From positions 1 through 50,409 of the forward strand of contig WHSN01000010.1 of NCBI GenBank assembly GCA_009380045.1: a stretch of DNA of 50,409 nucleotides. Direction: 5' to 3'. The position numbers and the translations under genes were made by a program. Each line of letters starts with the position of its first letter. Position 1 is the first letter of the stretch. Shown here one piece after another: positions 20,039 to 29,672 of this stretch. Source of the stretch: Luteitalea sp. (GTDB lineage Bacteria; Acidobacteriota; Vicinamibacteria; Vicinamibacterales; CAVVIG01). The notes under the pieces were generated by a model. That model saw only the letters and a program-made list of their open reading frames with translations. It was not told where the DNA came from and did not search any database.

Positions 20039-21382
20039 ATGTTCGAGGCCGGGTTCGGAGTAACACGCATCGCCGGTGCAAGCGCGCTCACGCTCGGCCT
20101 GACGCTCGCACTGCCGGGTTCAGCGGTCGCCGCAGACGAAGCGAGATCGCCGACCTTCACCAGAGACATCGCGCCGATCTTCCAGGACAAGTGCGAGGCG
20201 TGCCACCGGCCGGACTCGATCGCCCCGATGTCGCTGAAGACCTACGCCGACGTGCGGCCGTGGGCGCGCTCGGTGAAAGCGCGCGTGCAGGACCGACAGA
20301 TGCCGCCGTGGCACATCGACAAGACGGTCGGCATCCAGAAGTTCAAGAACGACCGCTCGCTCACCAACGATCAGATCGCCACCATCGTGAGGTGGGTGGA
20401 TTCCGGCGCGCCTCAGGGCGACCCCGGGGACATGCCCGCTGCCAGGCAGTGGCCCGAGGATCAGGGGTGGAACTTCGCCGCCGCGTTCGGTCAGAAAGAG
20501 CCGGACATGGTGATCACCTCTCATCCCTTCACCATGCCCGCCGTGTCGCAGGACGCCTGGGACAAGCGCGTCACGCCGACCGGCATCAGGGAACCGCGCT
20601 GGGTGCGGGCCATCGAGATCCGGCCGAAGACCGCGAAGGGCCGCCGCATCGTGCATCACGCGATCGCGTATCTCGAGCAGGACGAGCCGGGAGCGCCTGC
20701 CCCGCTCGGGCTTCCGACGCCGTTCATGGAGTGGGCGGTCGGCAAGCAGGGCGAGTTGATGCGGCCCGACGCCGGCAAGCTGCTGCTGCCAGGCTCGAAG
20801 TTCCACTGGGACATTCACTACTCCCAGGCCGGTGAAGAAATCACCAACCAGGTCGAGCTCGGACTTTACTTCTATCCGAGAGGGCACAAGCCGAAGTTTC
20901 GAAACACGCTGCAGCTCGTGCCTGCCGCCCTCGGCACCTTGGACATCCGTCCCAACACGATCGCCGTGGCGGAAGGTTTCACCGTGCTGCGCGAGGCGGC
21001 CCGGGTCGAGAGCTTCCAGGCGCACATGCACCTGCGCGGCAAGGCGATGATGATGGAGGCCATCCTGCCCACCGGCCAGAAGCAGGTGATCAGCCACGTC
21101 AACGACTTCAACTTCAACTGGCACACGACCTACATCTACGCCGACGAAGCGGCGCCGCTCCTGCCCAAGGGCACGATCCTGAAGGTGACGGCGTGGCACG
21201 ACAACACCGCCGCGAAGAAGAGCAATCCGGACCCGAATCAATGGGTTGGCTGGGGCGACCGCACGGTGGATGAAATGGCGCACGCCTGGGTGAACATCGT
21301 CTACATGAACGACCACGGCTTCACGATCGAGGTCGAGAAGCGCCGGGCGATGCAGGCGCAGAACACCGAGCAGCAACAGTAG
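20039..21382 (+). CDS. Cytochrome c-containing protein with copper monooxygenase-like C-terminal region
   Basis: Signal peptide; heme motif CEACHRPDSIAPMSL; PRWVRAIEIRPKTAKGRRIVHHAIAYL and FQAHMHLRGKAMMMEAILPTG resemble ascorbate-dependent monooxygenase (PHM/DBH) copper-site regions. Confidence 0.78.
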   Translation: MFEAGFGVTRIAGASALTLGLTLALPGSAVAADEARSPTFTRDIAPIFQDKCEACHRPDSIAPMSLKTYADVRPWARSVKARVQDRQMPPWHIDKTVGIQKFKNDRSLTNDQIATIVRWVDSGAPQGDPGDMPAARQWPEDQGWNFAAAFGQKEPDMVITSHPFTMPAVSQDAWDKRVTPTGIREPRWVRAIEIRPKTAKGRRIVHHAIAYLEQDEPGAPAPLGLPTPFMEWAVGKQGELMRPDAGKLLLPGSKFHWDIHYSQAGEEITNQVELGLYFYPRGHKPKFRNTLQLVPAALGTLDIRPNTIAVAEGFTVLREAARVESFQAHMHLRGKAMMMEAILPTGQKQVISHVNDFNFNWHTTYIYADEAAPLLPKGTILKVTAWHDNTAAKKSNPDPNQWVGWGDRTVDEMAHAWVNIVYMNDHGFTIEVEKRRAMQAQNTEQQQ

Positions 21383-21533
21383 CAGCGTCGCCTCGCGAAG
21401 GGCAATTAGGCAGTCCGAGACGAGCCCAGCGTCCAGCACGTTTTCCGCGGGATCGGGGATCAGTTTCGGCGGGATCGGGATCAAGCAGGGGCCGGGCTCG
21501 AACGAGCGCCGACCCTTCTTGTTCAGGTTCGTT

Positions 21534-21561
21534 CACCCGCCACCCGCCACCCGCCACCCGC
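21534..21561. repeat. CACCCGC x4 heptamer tandem repeat; G-quadruplex motif on minus strand
   Basis: CACCCGCCACCCGCCACCCGCCACCCGC; the complement contains GGGTGGCGGGTGGCGGGTGGCGGG. Confidence 0.93.
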
Positions 21562-21682
21562 GTTGCGCGTTCTGCTCGTGAGCAACTGCTCAGCCAATTA
21601 CTGCGAAATAGCCAACCGAGCTGGGTCTGGGCACAGGACACTCCTGGCGATCGCCGGCACGTCACTTGCGAAAGCGCCGAGC

Positions 21683-22783
21683 ATGCCGAGCACAGACACA
21701 CTGTCCGCGCAGCTCGATCGTCTGGCCGCCGTCGAGCCGGGTTCATTTCCGGTCATCAGCCTCTACCTGAACCTCCAACCCGATCAGCGCGGCCGTGACA
21801 ACTTCGAGCTCTTTCTTCGGAAAGACTTTGCCGACATCCTGCGGACCTATCAAGCTGGCGGACGTGAGCACGCCAGCCTTCAGCGAGATGCAGAGAAGAT
21901 CCGAAAATATGTCGCCGGGGTGGACAAGGCCGCGAACGGGCTCGCCGTGTTCGCCTGCTCGGGTGCGGATCTCTTCGAAACGATACCGCTGGCCATTCCC
22001 ATCCCGGGGCACCGCCTGTATGTCTCCGACCAGCCGCACCTGTACCCGCTTGCTCGATTGGTAGACGCGTACCCGCGCTACGCCGTGCTCCTTGCCGATA
22101 CGCACTCGGCCCGCATCTTCGTCATCGCCGCGAACACCGTTCAGCAGGCTGAACAGATCGAAGGGACGAAGACGCGCCGGCACAAGATGGGTGGATGGTC
22201 GCAGGCGCGGTATCAGCGTCACCTCGAGAACTACCACCTGCATCATGCCAAGGACGTGATCGACACACTCGGCCGCATCGTCACGCAGGAAGGGATTGCC
22301 TCGATCGTCATCGCGGGCGACGCCGTGATTGTCCCGCTTCTGAAGGACCAGCTGCCGAAGGAGCTGGCGGCGAAAATCGTGGACGTGGTCAAGCTCGACA
22401 TCCGCGCACCGATCGACGCCATCCTCGATCTCAGCGGCGCCGCGATGCGCGCCAAGGACGCCGACACCGACCGGGAGCGCGTTGACGCGCTGATCGAGGC
22501 TTACAGGGGCGGCGGGCTCGCCACGGCGGGGGCCGAACCTGTGGGCGTGGCGCTCGACATGGGCCAGGTCGAGGAGCTCGTCATTGCTTCCGTCCCCGAT
22601 GTGCTCAAGGTGTCCAACGCACCCGTCCGCGATCAGGCCGCGGAGCGATCGGCGCCGGAACGGATCGCGGACGCGCTGATCGCGAAAGCCAGCCAGACCG
22701 GGGCACGCGTCCGGTTCATCGAAGATCCAACGCTTCTTGCGCCGGTCGGAGGCGTCGGCGCGTTCCTGAGGTTCAAGTCATGA
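21683..22783 (+). CDS. Vms1/bacterial archaeo-eukaryotic release factor-like (BaeRF) protein
   Basis: PVISLYLNLQPDQRGRDNFELFLRKDF..., GLAVFACSGADLFETIPL, YAVLLADTHSARIFVIAANTVQQAEQIEG, RYQRHLENYHLHHAKDVIDTLGRIV, SIVIAGDAVIVPLLKDQLPKEL resemble eRF1-domain-2/3-like bacterial proteins. Confidence 0.8.
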   Translation: MPSTDTLSAQLDRLAAVEPGSFPVISLYLNLQPDQRGRDNFELFLRKDFADILRTYQAGGREHASLQRDAEKIRKYVAGVDKAANGLAVFACSGADLFETIPLAIPIPGHRLYVSDQPHLYPLARLVDAYPRYAVLLADTHSARIFVIAANTVQQAEQIEGTKTRRHKMGGWSQARYQRHLENYHLHHAKDVIDTLGRIVTQEGIASIVIAGDAVIVPLLKDQLPKELAAKIVDVVKLDIRAPIDAILDLSGAAMRAKDADTDRERVDALIEAYRGGGLATAGAEPVGVALDMGQVEELVIASVPDVLKVSNAPVRDQAAERSAPERIADALIAKASQTGARVRFIEDPTLLAPVGGVGAFLRFKS

Positions 22784-22944
22784 GCAAGCGAAGCAACGTG
22801 AATCCCGATCACTACAAGGTTGCAGGGCGGGAACGTCCCGGCGACGCCGTGGCGCGATCTCCGAAAAAGCCGCAAACCAACGACAAGGCGCAAGAACGCT
22901 GGAAGGGCCGGCAGAACGAGCAGCAGGAGCGACGAGGGCAGTAG
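22780..22944 (+). CDS. Small basic protein, 54 aa (not in the ORF track)
   Basis: ATG overlaps the stop of the preceding BaeRF gene (ATGA). Manual translation: MSKRSNVNPDHYKVAGRERPGDAVARSPKKPQTNDKAQERWKGRQNEQQERRGQ. Confidence 0.62.
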   Translation: MSKRSNVNPDHYKVAGRERPGDAVARSPKKPQTNDKAQERWKGRQNEQQERRGQ

Positions 22945-23005
22945 GAGGGGGAAGTCGATCCGGGAACATGTCGATGTCCCGAATCGACTCGGCATCCGCC
23001 GCAGA

Positions 23006-24025
23006 CTACTTGACCGCGGTCTGTTTTTCCCAGTACAGATGGCCGCCAGCCAGCTCGCCCTTGTCGTTCAGGTTCGGTGGGCCGCCCAGCCTCAGTATGT
23101 TCCCGGTCATCTGGTAGTAGCGCTTCTGCTCGCTGTAAGCGCCGGGGTTGGTCGAGCCCTGCTGGCTGTGGTAGACGAAGGGAGGGTTCTGGTTCTCGTA
23201 GGTCACGAACCGTCCGAAGTAGCCGTTGTAGCTCCGGTAGGCCTGGAGCGACTCTTCAGGCGTCGGCTGCGCCCCCGCATACTTCATCCGCCCCTCTTTG
23301 TTCATGAGATGGACCATCATGTGACCCGACGCCGTGTAGATGATGTACGACGTGCCGGCGCGCGTCTCGACCCTGTCTCCGTGGAAGACCTCTTTCCCGT
23401 CCTTGGTCCGGTAGCTGTCGGTGTAATTCAGCCGCCAGAATCCGACGAACCTCTTCTCCTCGGGTGAAAGCGGCGCATCGAGCATCCGGTTCCAGACCAG
23501 CCGCCGGGCCGCCTTGTCCTTGCCGCCGCCGTCTGCCGGCGCCGGTGTGAGAATGAGCTGCTGACTGCCGTTCGGCGTGGTGACGAAGTCGTAGAAGCGC
23601 TTCACATCCTTGTCACCGCCCGGGTTGATCTGACCGAACCGGTGGTGCATGACGAACTTCTCCTTGTCCTTGTCGTTCACCTCGAACGACCCGAAGTACG
23701 CCGTGTATCCCCGGAGCGCGGCCTGTGCCTCGGCGGCTGGCGGCGGATTAGCCGTGAAACGCGCGCGGACTTTCGGCATGATGTGCACGCCCATGTGCCC
23801 GGTGTCGGCGTAGATGATGTAGCCGTTCGAGTTGTAGTTCGGCGTCGGCGCCCAGGTTCCAGTTGCGGGGTCCTTGGCCTCGGTCCTGACGAGCTCGTAG
23901 GTTCCGACGAACCTCGCTCGATCGTTCGTCGACGACCCACCCTGACCGGCTACGAGCACGGTCGGCACGAACACAGCTGCTGCAACCGTCAGTACCGTCG
24001 TGAGGCTCCGGGTCACGCTTCTCAT
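23006..24025 (-). CDS. Secreted protein with two lipocalin-like domains
   Basis: Signal peptide MRSVTRSLTTVLTVAAAVFVPTVLVAG; two internally similar halves (RFVGTYELV...GYIIYADTGHMGVHIM...YTAYFGSFEV and RFVGFWRLNY...SYIIYTASGHMMVHLM...YNGYFGRFVT). Confidence 0.82.
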   Translation of the reverse strand: MRSVTRSLTTVLTVAAAVFVPTVLVAGQGGSSTNDRARFVGTYELVRTEAKDPATGTWAPTPNYNSNGYIIYADTGHMGVHIMPKVRARFTANPPPAAEAQAALRGYTAYFGSFEVNDKDKEKFVMHHRFGQINPGGDKDVKRFYDFVTTPNGSQQLILTPAPADGGGKDKAARRLVWNRMLDAPLSPEEKRFVGFWRLNYTDSYRTKDGKEVFHGDRVETRAGTSYIIYTASGHMMVHLMNKEGRMKYAGAQPTPEESLQAYRSYNGYFGRFVTYENQNPPFVYHSQQGSTNPGAYSEQKRYYQMTGNILRLGGPPNLNDKGELAGGHLYWEKQTAVK

Positions 24026-24479
24026 GCCGTCCTCCTCGCGCGTTTGCGCGCTGCACCTGCTACAGACGAGTCTCTGGTGGCCGAAGCATACCACCGCAGA
24101 GCGCAGAACTGGAGGCCGTTTGTAAATTGCAGAGCCGCGCCGAACGGCGCAATTCCGAGGCACGCCGCCCCGCCAAGAGGATCGCCCGCATGCGACGGCC
24201 TCGTGGCGCACCTCATGGCGGTCGCAACGCAAAGCCGCCGTCGGAAACGGAGTTCCATCACGGCCGTCACACGGGGCTGACGGGACACTGGCACGGAAGG
24301 GCCCGACTCGGTCATACACAGCCGCGGTCCGGTCCGGTGTCGCCCGCGATGGGTGAAGCGCCAGGGCCTGCTGACCCTCGCGTGAAGTCTTCCCGGGCGC
24401 CGTTCCCGGCCCACGTGACCAGCCCAAGTTCCCTCCGTCTGCCGCGCGATTCATTCGAAAGGCTCGCGCAAGCACACAA

Positions 24480-24501
24480 GGAGATCCCGAGGGGGATCTC
24501 C
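24480..24501 (-). terminator. Hairpin, candidate terminator for the beta-helix gene
   Basis: GGAGATCCC-GAGG-GGGATCTCC, perfect 9-bp stem, 48 nt downstream of the minus-strand gene ending at 24549; T-tract weak. Confidence 0.45.
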
Positions 24502-24548
24502 ATGTGAGCTGCACGACTTCATGCAATCGACCGGTCGCGAGCCGGTTG

Positions 24549-26507
24549 TTATTTCGGGATGAGCACGAATGCCGAAAATTCGGGGCTCGTGCTCGCTGGT
24601 GTGAACACGTGTCCAGTTGGCCGGGTCACTTGCGTGTCGTCGAGGCGAACCCGCAACGGGCTGCCATCATACACGCCACTCAGCACCGGACCGCTGAGCA
24701 GATGCTGGACGTTACGAAGCTCATACGCCTGGCCAACCGCGATCGCACTGCTGACGTCGATGTCAGCGGTCGCGGCGCCATCCCAGTTGTACACCGCGAT
24801 GTTGGCACGGCCCGCTTCGTACTTGTTCGGTAACACCACGACTTTCATGCCCTGCGGACGGCCGCGTCGATAAGAAGTATTCCCGTCGAACCCTGATCGG
24901 CTCTTCCAGTTTGCAAACGACGTTTCGAACCACTGCGTGAAGGTGCCGTACCAGAACGAATACTGTCCGTTGCCCTCGGTCTCGTCGTAGTAGGTGTTGT
25001 TGTTCCAGACTGAAGCCGCTGGATTGCGCGTCTCGACGACGGCGACGTATTCATCGGTTGAGCCCGTCGGATCGGAGGTGGCGAAAATCGTGTTGCCGGT
25101 CACGGTCGCCGCATCCCATCGTTCAACCGTCAAACCCTGGTGTCCGCCCATGATGTAGTTGTCTTTGACGACAACCGACTTATGAGCCACCGGCTGATAG
25201 CCAAGGCCCATGTTCGACAGGTTCACCAGCGTGCCGGATTGATGATACAGGTGGCTGCCGGTGATCGAGATCCGATCGGCTGAATTTCCTTTCGAGCCGA
25301 CAAACAGGTTCGAGACGCGGAAGAACTCTGGCGTATTGAAGGCTGGCGTCCCCGAATAGGCTCCCGTCGATCCGTTGTTGAAACTGATGATGCCCTTGAA
25401 ATTGATCCCGACGATGTACCCGCCTTCGGTGTAGGCCTTCATTCCGGTCGAGAAGTTGTTGAACGAGATCACGTCTTCGATCAGCTTGGTTCCGGTCTGA
25501 TTCTGAATGTAGAGACCGTGACCGTGGCCCCTTTGCGTGTCGACGATACCGTTGTTGTAGACAATGCAGCCGTACACTTCCGAGTCGATTGCCCCCTGCC
25601 AGAAGCCGAACCCGGTGGCGACGTCGTGAACCGTCAGGTTGATGAATTTCGTGCGAGGACCGAAAACATTCAAACCCGTGCCCAGCATGTTGTCCGGACC
25701 GCCGGGAGTGTCTGGATTCGTTGCGTGATTGTAGACACGGATGGGATTGGAGTGCGTGACCTCGAAGCCCCAGTACCACGTGTCGGATCCCTGCACGACC
25801 AAGACGTTGGCGGCGGGAGTGACGTTGCCGTCGAGGATGGCGCGCTCACCAGGATACTGTCGCACGATGATCGGCGCCGATGCGCTTCCTCTGAGGTTAC
25901 TGACGAACCCGCCGCGATAAGTGCCGCCCCGGAGCCAGATCGTGGCGCCAGGCTTCACGGCTGCCGGGTGATTCAGCGCCGTCTGAAGATTCCATGGCTT
26001 GTCCGCACTGCCATCGTTGTTGGCCAGCCCGCTGGGGCTGACGAAGAATTGACCGGTGGTCGTCGGCGGTACAGGTGGCGGTGCGGGCGGCGGCGTGGGC
26101 GCCGGCGGTGGCGCTGGCGGAGGTGGTGGCGGCGGCGCCGATTGGGATTGCACGACCACCTGAGCACTCTTGGCCAGGAGCGGAGTTTCCTTGTCTTTCG
26201 GGTAGAAGCGGAAGACATAGTTGCCCACGGTAGAGGGCATGTTGAATGTCAGCGTCGCCGACCTGAGAGCGGTCCTCGGACTCGACCGAGTGTTATTCAG
26301 ATACTTCCAATCCAGATACGCCGACGCCGGCGCATTAACCGAGTACAGTCCAATCCAGTCCTTGGTATTGCCCGGTCCACTGGCCACCGTTACGGTGATC
26401 GCTCCACCGGGCTGGGCGGAAGTGGAGCTCACGCCGACAGTTTGCGCCTGGGCCAGGCCGGTGTAGGCCATGGCGAACAATGTGACGACCGCGACGTGGA
26501 CTCTCAT
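24549..26507 (-). CDS. Secreted right-handed parallel beta-helix repeat protein with N-terminal Ig-like domain
   Basis: Signal peptide (MRVHVAVVTLFAMAYTGLAQAQ), N-terminal domain with DWIGLY motif, Pro-rich linker, then FFVSPSGLANNDGSADKPWNLQTALN and WLRGGTYRGGF followed by beta-helix-like turns. Confidence 0.85.
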   Translation of the reverse strand: MRVHVAVVTLFAMAYTGLAQAQTVGVSSTSAQPGGAITVTVASGPGNTKDWIGLYSVNAPASAYLDWKYLNNTRSSPRTALRSATLTFNMPSTVGNYVFRFYPKDKETPLLAKSAQVVVQSQSAPPPPPPPAPPPAPTPPPAPPPVPPTTTGQFFVSPSGLANNDGSADKPWNLQTALNHPAAVKPGATIWLRGGTYRGGFVSNLRGSASAPIIVRQYPGERAILDGNVTPAANVLVVQGSDTWYWGFEVTHSNPIRVYNHATNPDTPGGPDNMLGTGLNVFGPRTKFINLTVHDVATGFGFWQGAIDSEVYGCIVYNNGIVDTQRGHGHGLYIQNQTGTKLIEDVISFNNFSTGMKAYTEGGYIVGINFKGIISFNNGSTGAYSGTPAFNTPEFFRVSNLFVGSKGNSADRISITGSHLYHQSGTLVNLSNMGLGYQPVAHKSVVVKDNYIMGGHQGLTVERWDAATVTGNTIFATSDPTGSTDEYVAVVETRNPAASVWNNNTYYDETEGNGQYSFWYGTFTQWFETSFANWKSRSGFDGNTSYRRGRPQGMKVVVLPNKYEAGRANIAVYNWDGAATADIDVSSAIAVGQAYELRNVQHLLSGPVLSGVYDGSPLRVRLDDTQVTRPTGHVFTPASTSPEFSAFVLIPK

Positions 26508-27603
26508 ACTGACTCCCCTCAAAATCGACGGATATCTCGATCGACCGGTGTATGGCTTCGAAAGACGGACCCCTGCGGATCGTGAACGTGGACAGAGCTC
26601 GCGAACAGCTGAGATGTTGTAATGCGAGTCACTCGCTATGAAAAAAGTGCTTTGTGGCACTGCCGCCCGCGATTGATCGATCTTCTTTGGTCATCGACCC
26701 TAGGGACGTTGGTTGCAGTCCGGTCCTGCCATCTCCTGCTCGAAACTCAAGACGGAGAAATTTCCACCGCGCAGGACCAGTGGTTCCTGCACGTCGCCGT
26801 TCGAGTTCGGGCACGTCGGTCAGAGACCGACAGGGCACGAGTCCTCACCTGGCGAGGATGAGGTGATGAATTTCAGGGGTCATCCGTCGAGGGAGAACCA
26901 AATTCCCCCTCGATTCGAGGGCCGTTCGCTTGTCTATAGTTTCTGTTGCGCGAATCGACTGATTCCGCCTTCTTGCAACTCCAGTGCCCTGTCTTTCCTG
27001 ATCCTGGGGACGGCAGATCACAGCATGGCCAAGTGCGTTGAGATTGCGGGGAAACGCCAACCGAAATGGCCCTCCCGCGTTGCACGGTCGCTCGGGTCAC
27101 GTCGCTTCTGGTTGGTTGATTCACGAGGACGCTCCACCAGGCCGGCGGCGAATCACAGTTTTGAATGCGCACCGACGCATTTGACACCGCGTAATCATTC
27201 AGCGATCTCCCGTGAGCGCAGAGCACCACTCATTCAAGGCTCTGGCGGATTGCCCAGAGTGCGTAAGCCATCGCTTCTCTCTCTATCGGAAGATCAACGG
27301 GTTCAGGTGAATCTGCTGCTGACCGCAGCGCTCGCGCGGCTCCATCAAATTCTTTGGCGGACCCGTACGCACCACGGCGACTCGGCGGCGCTGACGTGCC
27401 CCGCATTGCAGCGGCTTGCATACTTACGTGTATGTGAGCAATTCCGATCGCCGCATCGGCCTCGGCCGGCGAGCCGGATCGCTGGCGCAGTCAGAGACGC
27501 TCGTGGACGGTGTTATTGTGCTTTTTGAGTTCGCCGGAGCAGTTAGCCTGACGAAGAAGGCAGGAGGCCTTACGGGGTATTCCTGGTCGAGTGGCGCCAC
27601 CGC

Positions 27604-28128
27604 TCAACGGTGGAGAACCGGCAAGTAGGCCTCCCACGGACCGACCGCGTCGCGATATTGCTTGGCCATCACGCGCATGATCTGCGCGAGGTGCCCAAGA
27701 TCGTGCGCGACCCAGGTGGCCAGGAGCTGCTCAAGCGTCACACCGCCGAACGCGGGATGTTCTCCGGTGAGCTGGAGCTGGGCGGCCGTGAGGTCCAGCG
27801 CGCGCAGCTCGCCGAGATTCTTCTCTCGCAGTTGGCGGAACTCCGTGAGCAGGTCGCCGAGTGTGCGACCCTTGTTGCGGCTGATGTGGCGAAAGCGGTC
27901 GAACGGCTCAAACCGGCGGTTGTGACCCTGCTTCAGGATGATGTGCAGGCGCGCCATCCAGTCGGTCAGCTCGCCGTCGATCAGATGGCCGACGACATCG
28001 TAGGGACTCCAGGTCTCAGCGCCTTCGCTGCCGGTTGTCCACTCCTCGGGGAGGCCGGACAACAGCGCGTCGAGCACTCGAGGCGTACGCTCGAGAATGG
28101 CCATGCCGTTTGGGAGATCGAAGTTCAC
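27604..28128 (-). CDS. DinB-family protein
   Basis: LPEEWTTGSEGAETWSPYDVVGHLIDGELTDWMARL...TLEQLLATWVAHDLGHLAQIMRVMAKQYRDAVGPW, with the conserved His spacing. GTG start assumed. Confidence 0.85.
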   Translation of the reverse strand: MNFDLPNGMAILERTPRVLDALLSGLPEEWTTGSEGAETWSPYDVVGHLIDGELTDWMARLHIILKQGHNRRFEPFDRFRHISRNKGRTLGDLLTEFRQLREKNLGELRALDLTAAQLQLTGEHPAFGGVTLEQLLATWVAHDLGHLAQIMRVMAKQYRDAVGPWEAYLPVLHR

Positions 28129-28322
28129 CGTGCTCTCGCACCACTCACTTAGCGATTGATGAAACGGCCCGTGTTCGACGGTCTGGCGCCCCGCAGCGAG
28201 AGTGCAAGACCATCTCGCGTCCACCTGCGCACGTTCTACCATCTCGCACACGCACGCCGCCTCCGGGGTGATAGATAGGCGGCCGATGAGCCTGACGCGC
28301 TGGCGCTCACCTGGCTGGGCGG

Positions 28323-29423
28323 TCAGCGCGGAACAGGCTGATCCTTCGAGAAGCCGAAAGCCTGCTTCGCAACATCGTTAGGCAGCGGTCGCACGCCAGT
28401 GCGATCCAGCCGCCACTTGTCCAGATACTGGCCAGGCTTGAGCAGCGCTACGCCCGTCTTCGCAAGAAGTCCCTCCAACGCGGCATCTGAATACGGGCGT
28501 GGAACACCGGCCTGGAATGCACTCCACAAGCCGTCCCAGTGAATCGGCAAGTATGCCTTCGGCTTGATCACCGGAAGCACGAGTTGTGCGAGCGGCAATC
28601 CGCCGGTGCCGATCCACAAGTCGACCGATTCGAGTCCCTCGGCCCTGAGGGCGGCCCTGAGGTTTTCTATCGGCGCGCCGTAGTCTGTTCCGCCGACGAC
28701 AATCGGGACGTGCAGGTCCACGGGACTCGCCGAGTTCTGGTAAAACCAGCTGAAGCGCCCATCCGGGCCGTCGACCACGAAGAGAAAGGCACGAGCACCT
28801 CCGCCGTTGGGAAAGTCCTCTGCCACGCCAGCGCGCAGACCGCCTGTTTGCGGATCCAGCCTCGGCGCGGCATCGAGCTCGACGGGATTGTGCTGCTCCG
28901 GGTTGGTCGCCGGGTCGCCACTGTGGTTCCACCGCACCACCCGCATTGTCACGCCCTCTGCCAGGGAAATCTTCTCGCCGCCGTACACGGCGGTGCACCG
29001 GTCGGCCGGAAGGCTCTCGGCCATCGCCTGGAAGCAGGTCGTCTTCGACCCGACGATCCGTGCGCCAGTGAGCTGGGACCACGTCGCCGTATCGAACGAA
29101 TGATCGAAGTGGCTGTGGCCGGTCAGCAGCAAATTGACGCTCGACGGTCCACCCAGTGCGGCGAGCACTCGTCTGACGGCGTCCACGTCGGGCTTGAACG
29201 CCTGGCGCGTCGACGCCATTCCGCCTCCCCCGCCGGAGAACGCGCTTTGTGGCAGGCGCGTGATGTAGCCGTCCGCGAGAATGCGAAGCGACCCGATCTC
29301 GTAGTAGACGTTGGCGATCGACAGCCACGTCATGTCCACGTATGACGGCCCGGCGGCCCCAACCGGCGCAATCACGCACAGGGCGACGAGACCGGCCGCG
29401 AACCTCTTGATGACAGTTTTCAC
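28323..29423 (-). CDS. MBL-fold metallo-hydrolase, secreted
   Basis: Signal peptide; metal-binding motif LLLTGHSHFDHSFDTATW; later His-containing segments (PIHWDGLW). Confidence 0.87.
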   Translation of the reverse strand: MKTVIKRFAAGLVALCVIAPVGAAGPSYVDMTWLSIANVYYEIGSLRILADGYITRLPQSAFSGGGGGMASTRQAFKPDVDAVRRVLAALGGPSSVNLLLTGHSHFDHSFDTATWSQLTGARIVGSKTTCFQAMAESLPADRCTAVYGGEKISLAEGVTMRVVRWNHSGDPATNPEQHNPVELDAAPRLDPQTGGLRAGVAEDFPNGGGARAFLFVVDGPDGRFSWFYQNSASPVDLHVPIVVGGTDYGAPIENLRAALRAEGLESVDLWIGTGGLPLAQLVLPVIKPKAYLPIHWDGLWSAFQAGVPRPYSDAALEGLLAKTGVALLKPGQYLDKWRLDRTGVRPLPNDVAKQAFGFSKDQPVPR

Positions 29424-29672
29424 GATTCACTCCTGGCCGTCCAAACGACAGCCCGTCACCAGCAGCCCTTCAGTCGACACCAGGTGCGTCTGGTGGATGC
29501 GATGTTAGACGGCGTGTTCACGCGCCGCAACACATTGTTCGACCCTCGACACGTCGAGCGCGGTCGTGGGTTTCCGGCGGCTTGCCGTGGGCCCTTCGGT
29601 GGGCACGGTTCTGCCGGGGACACTCGCCAGACGCGGTCACCTCATCGCCCCGGCGGAGCGCATGAGGGCGCC

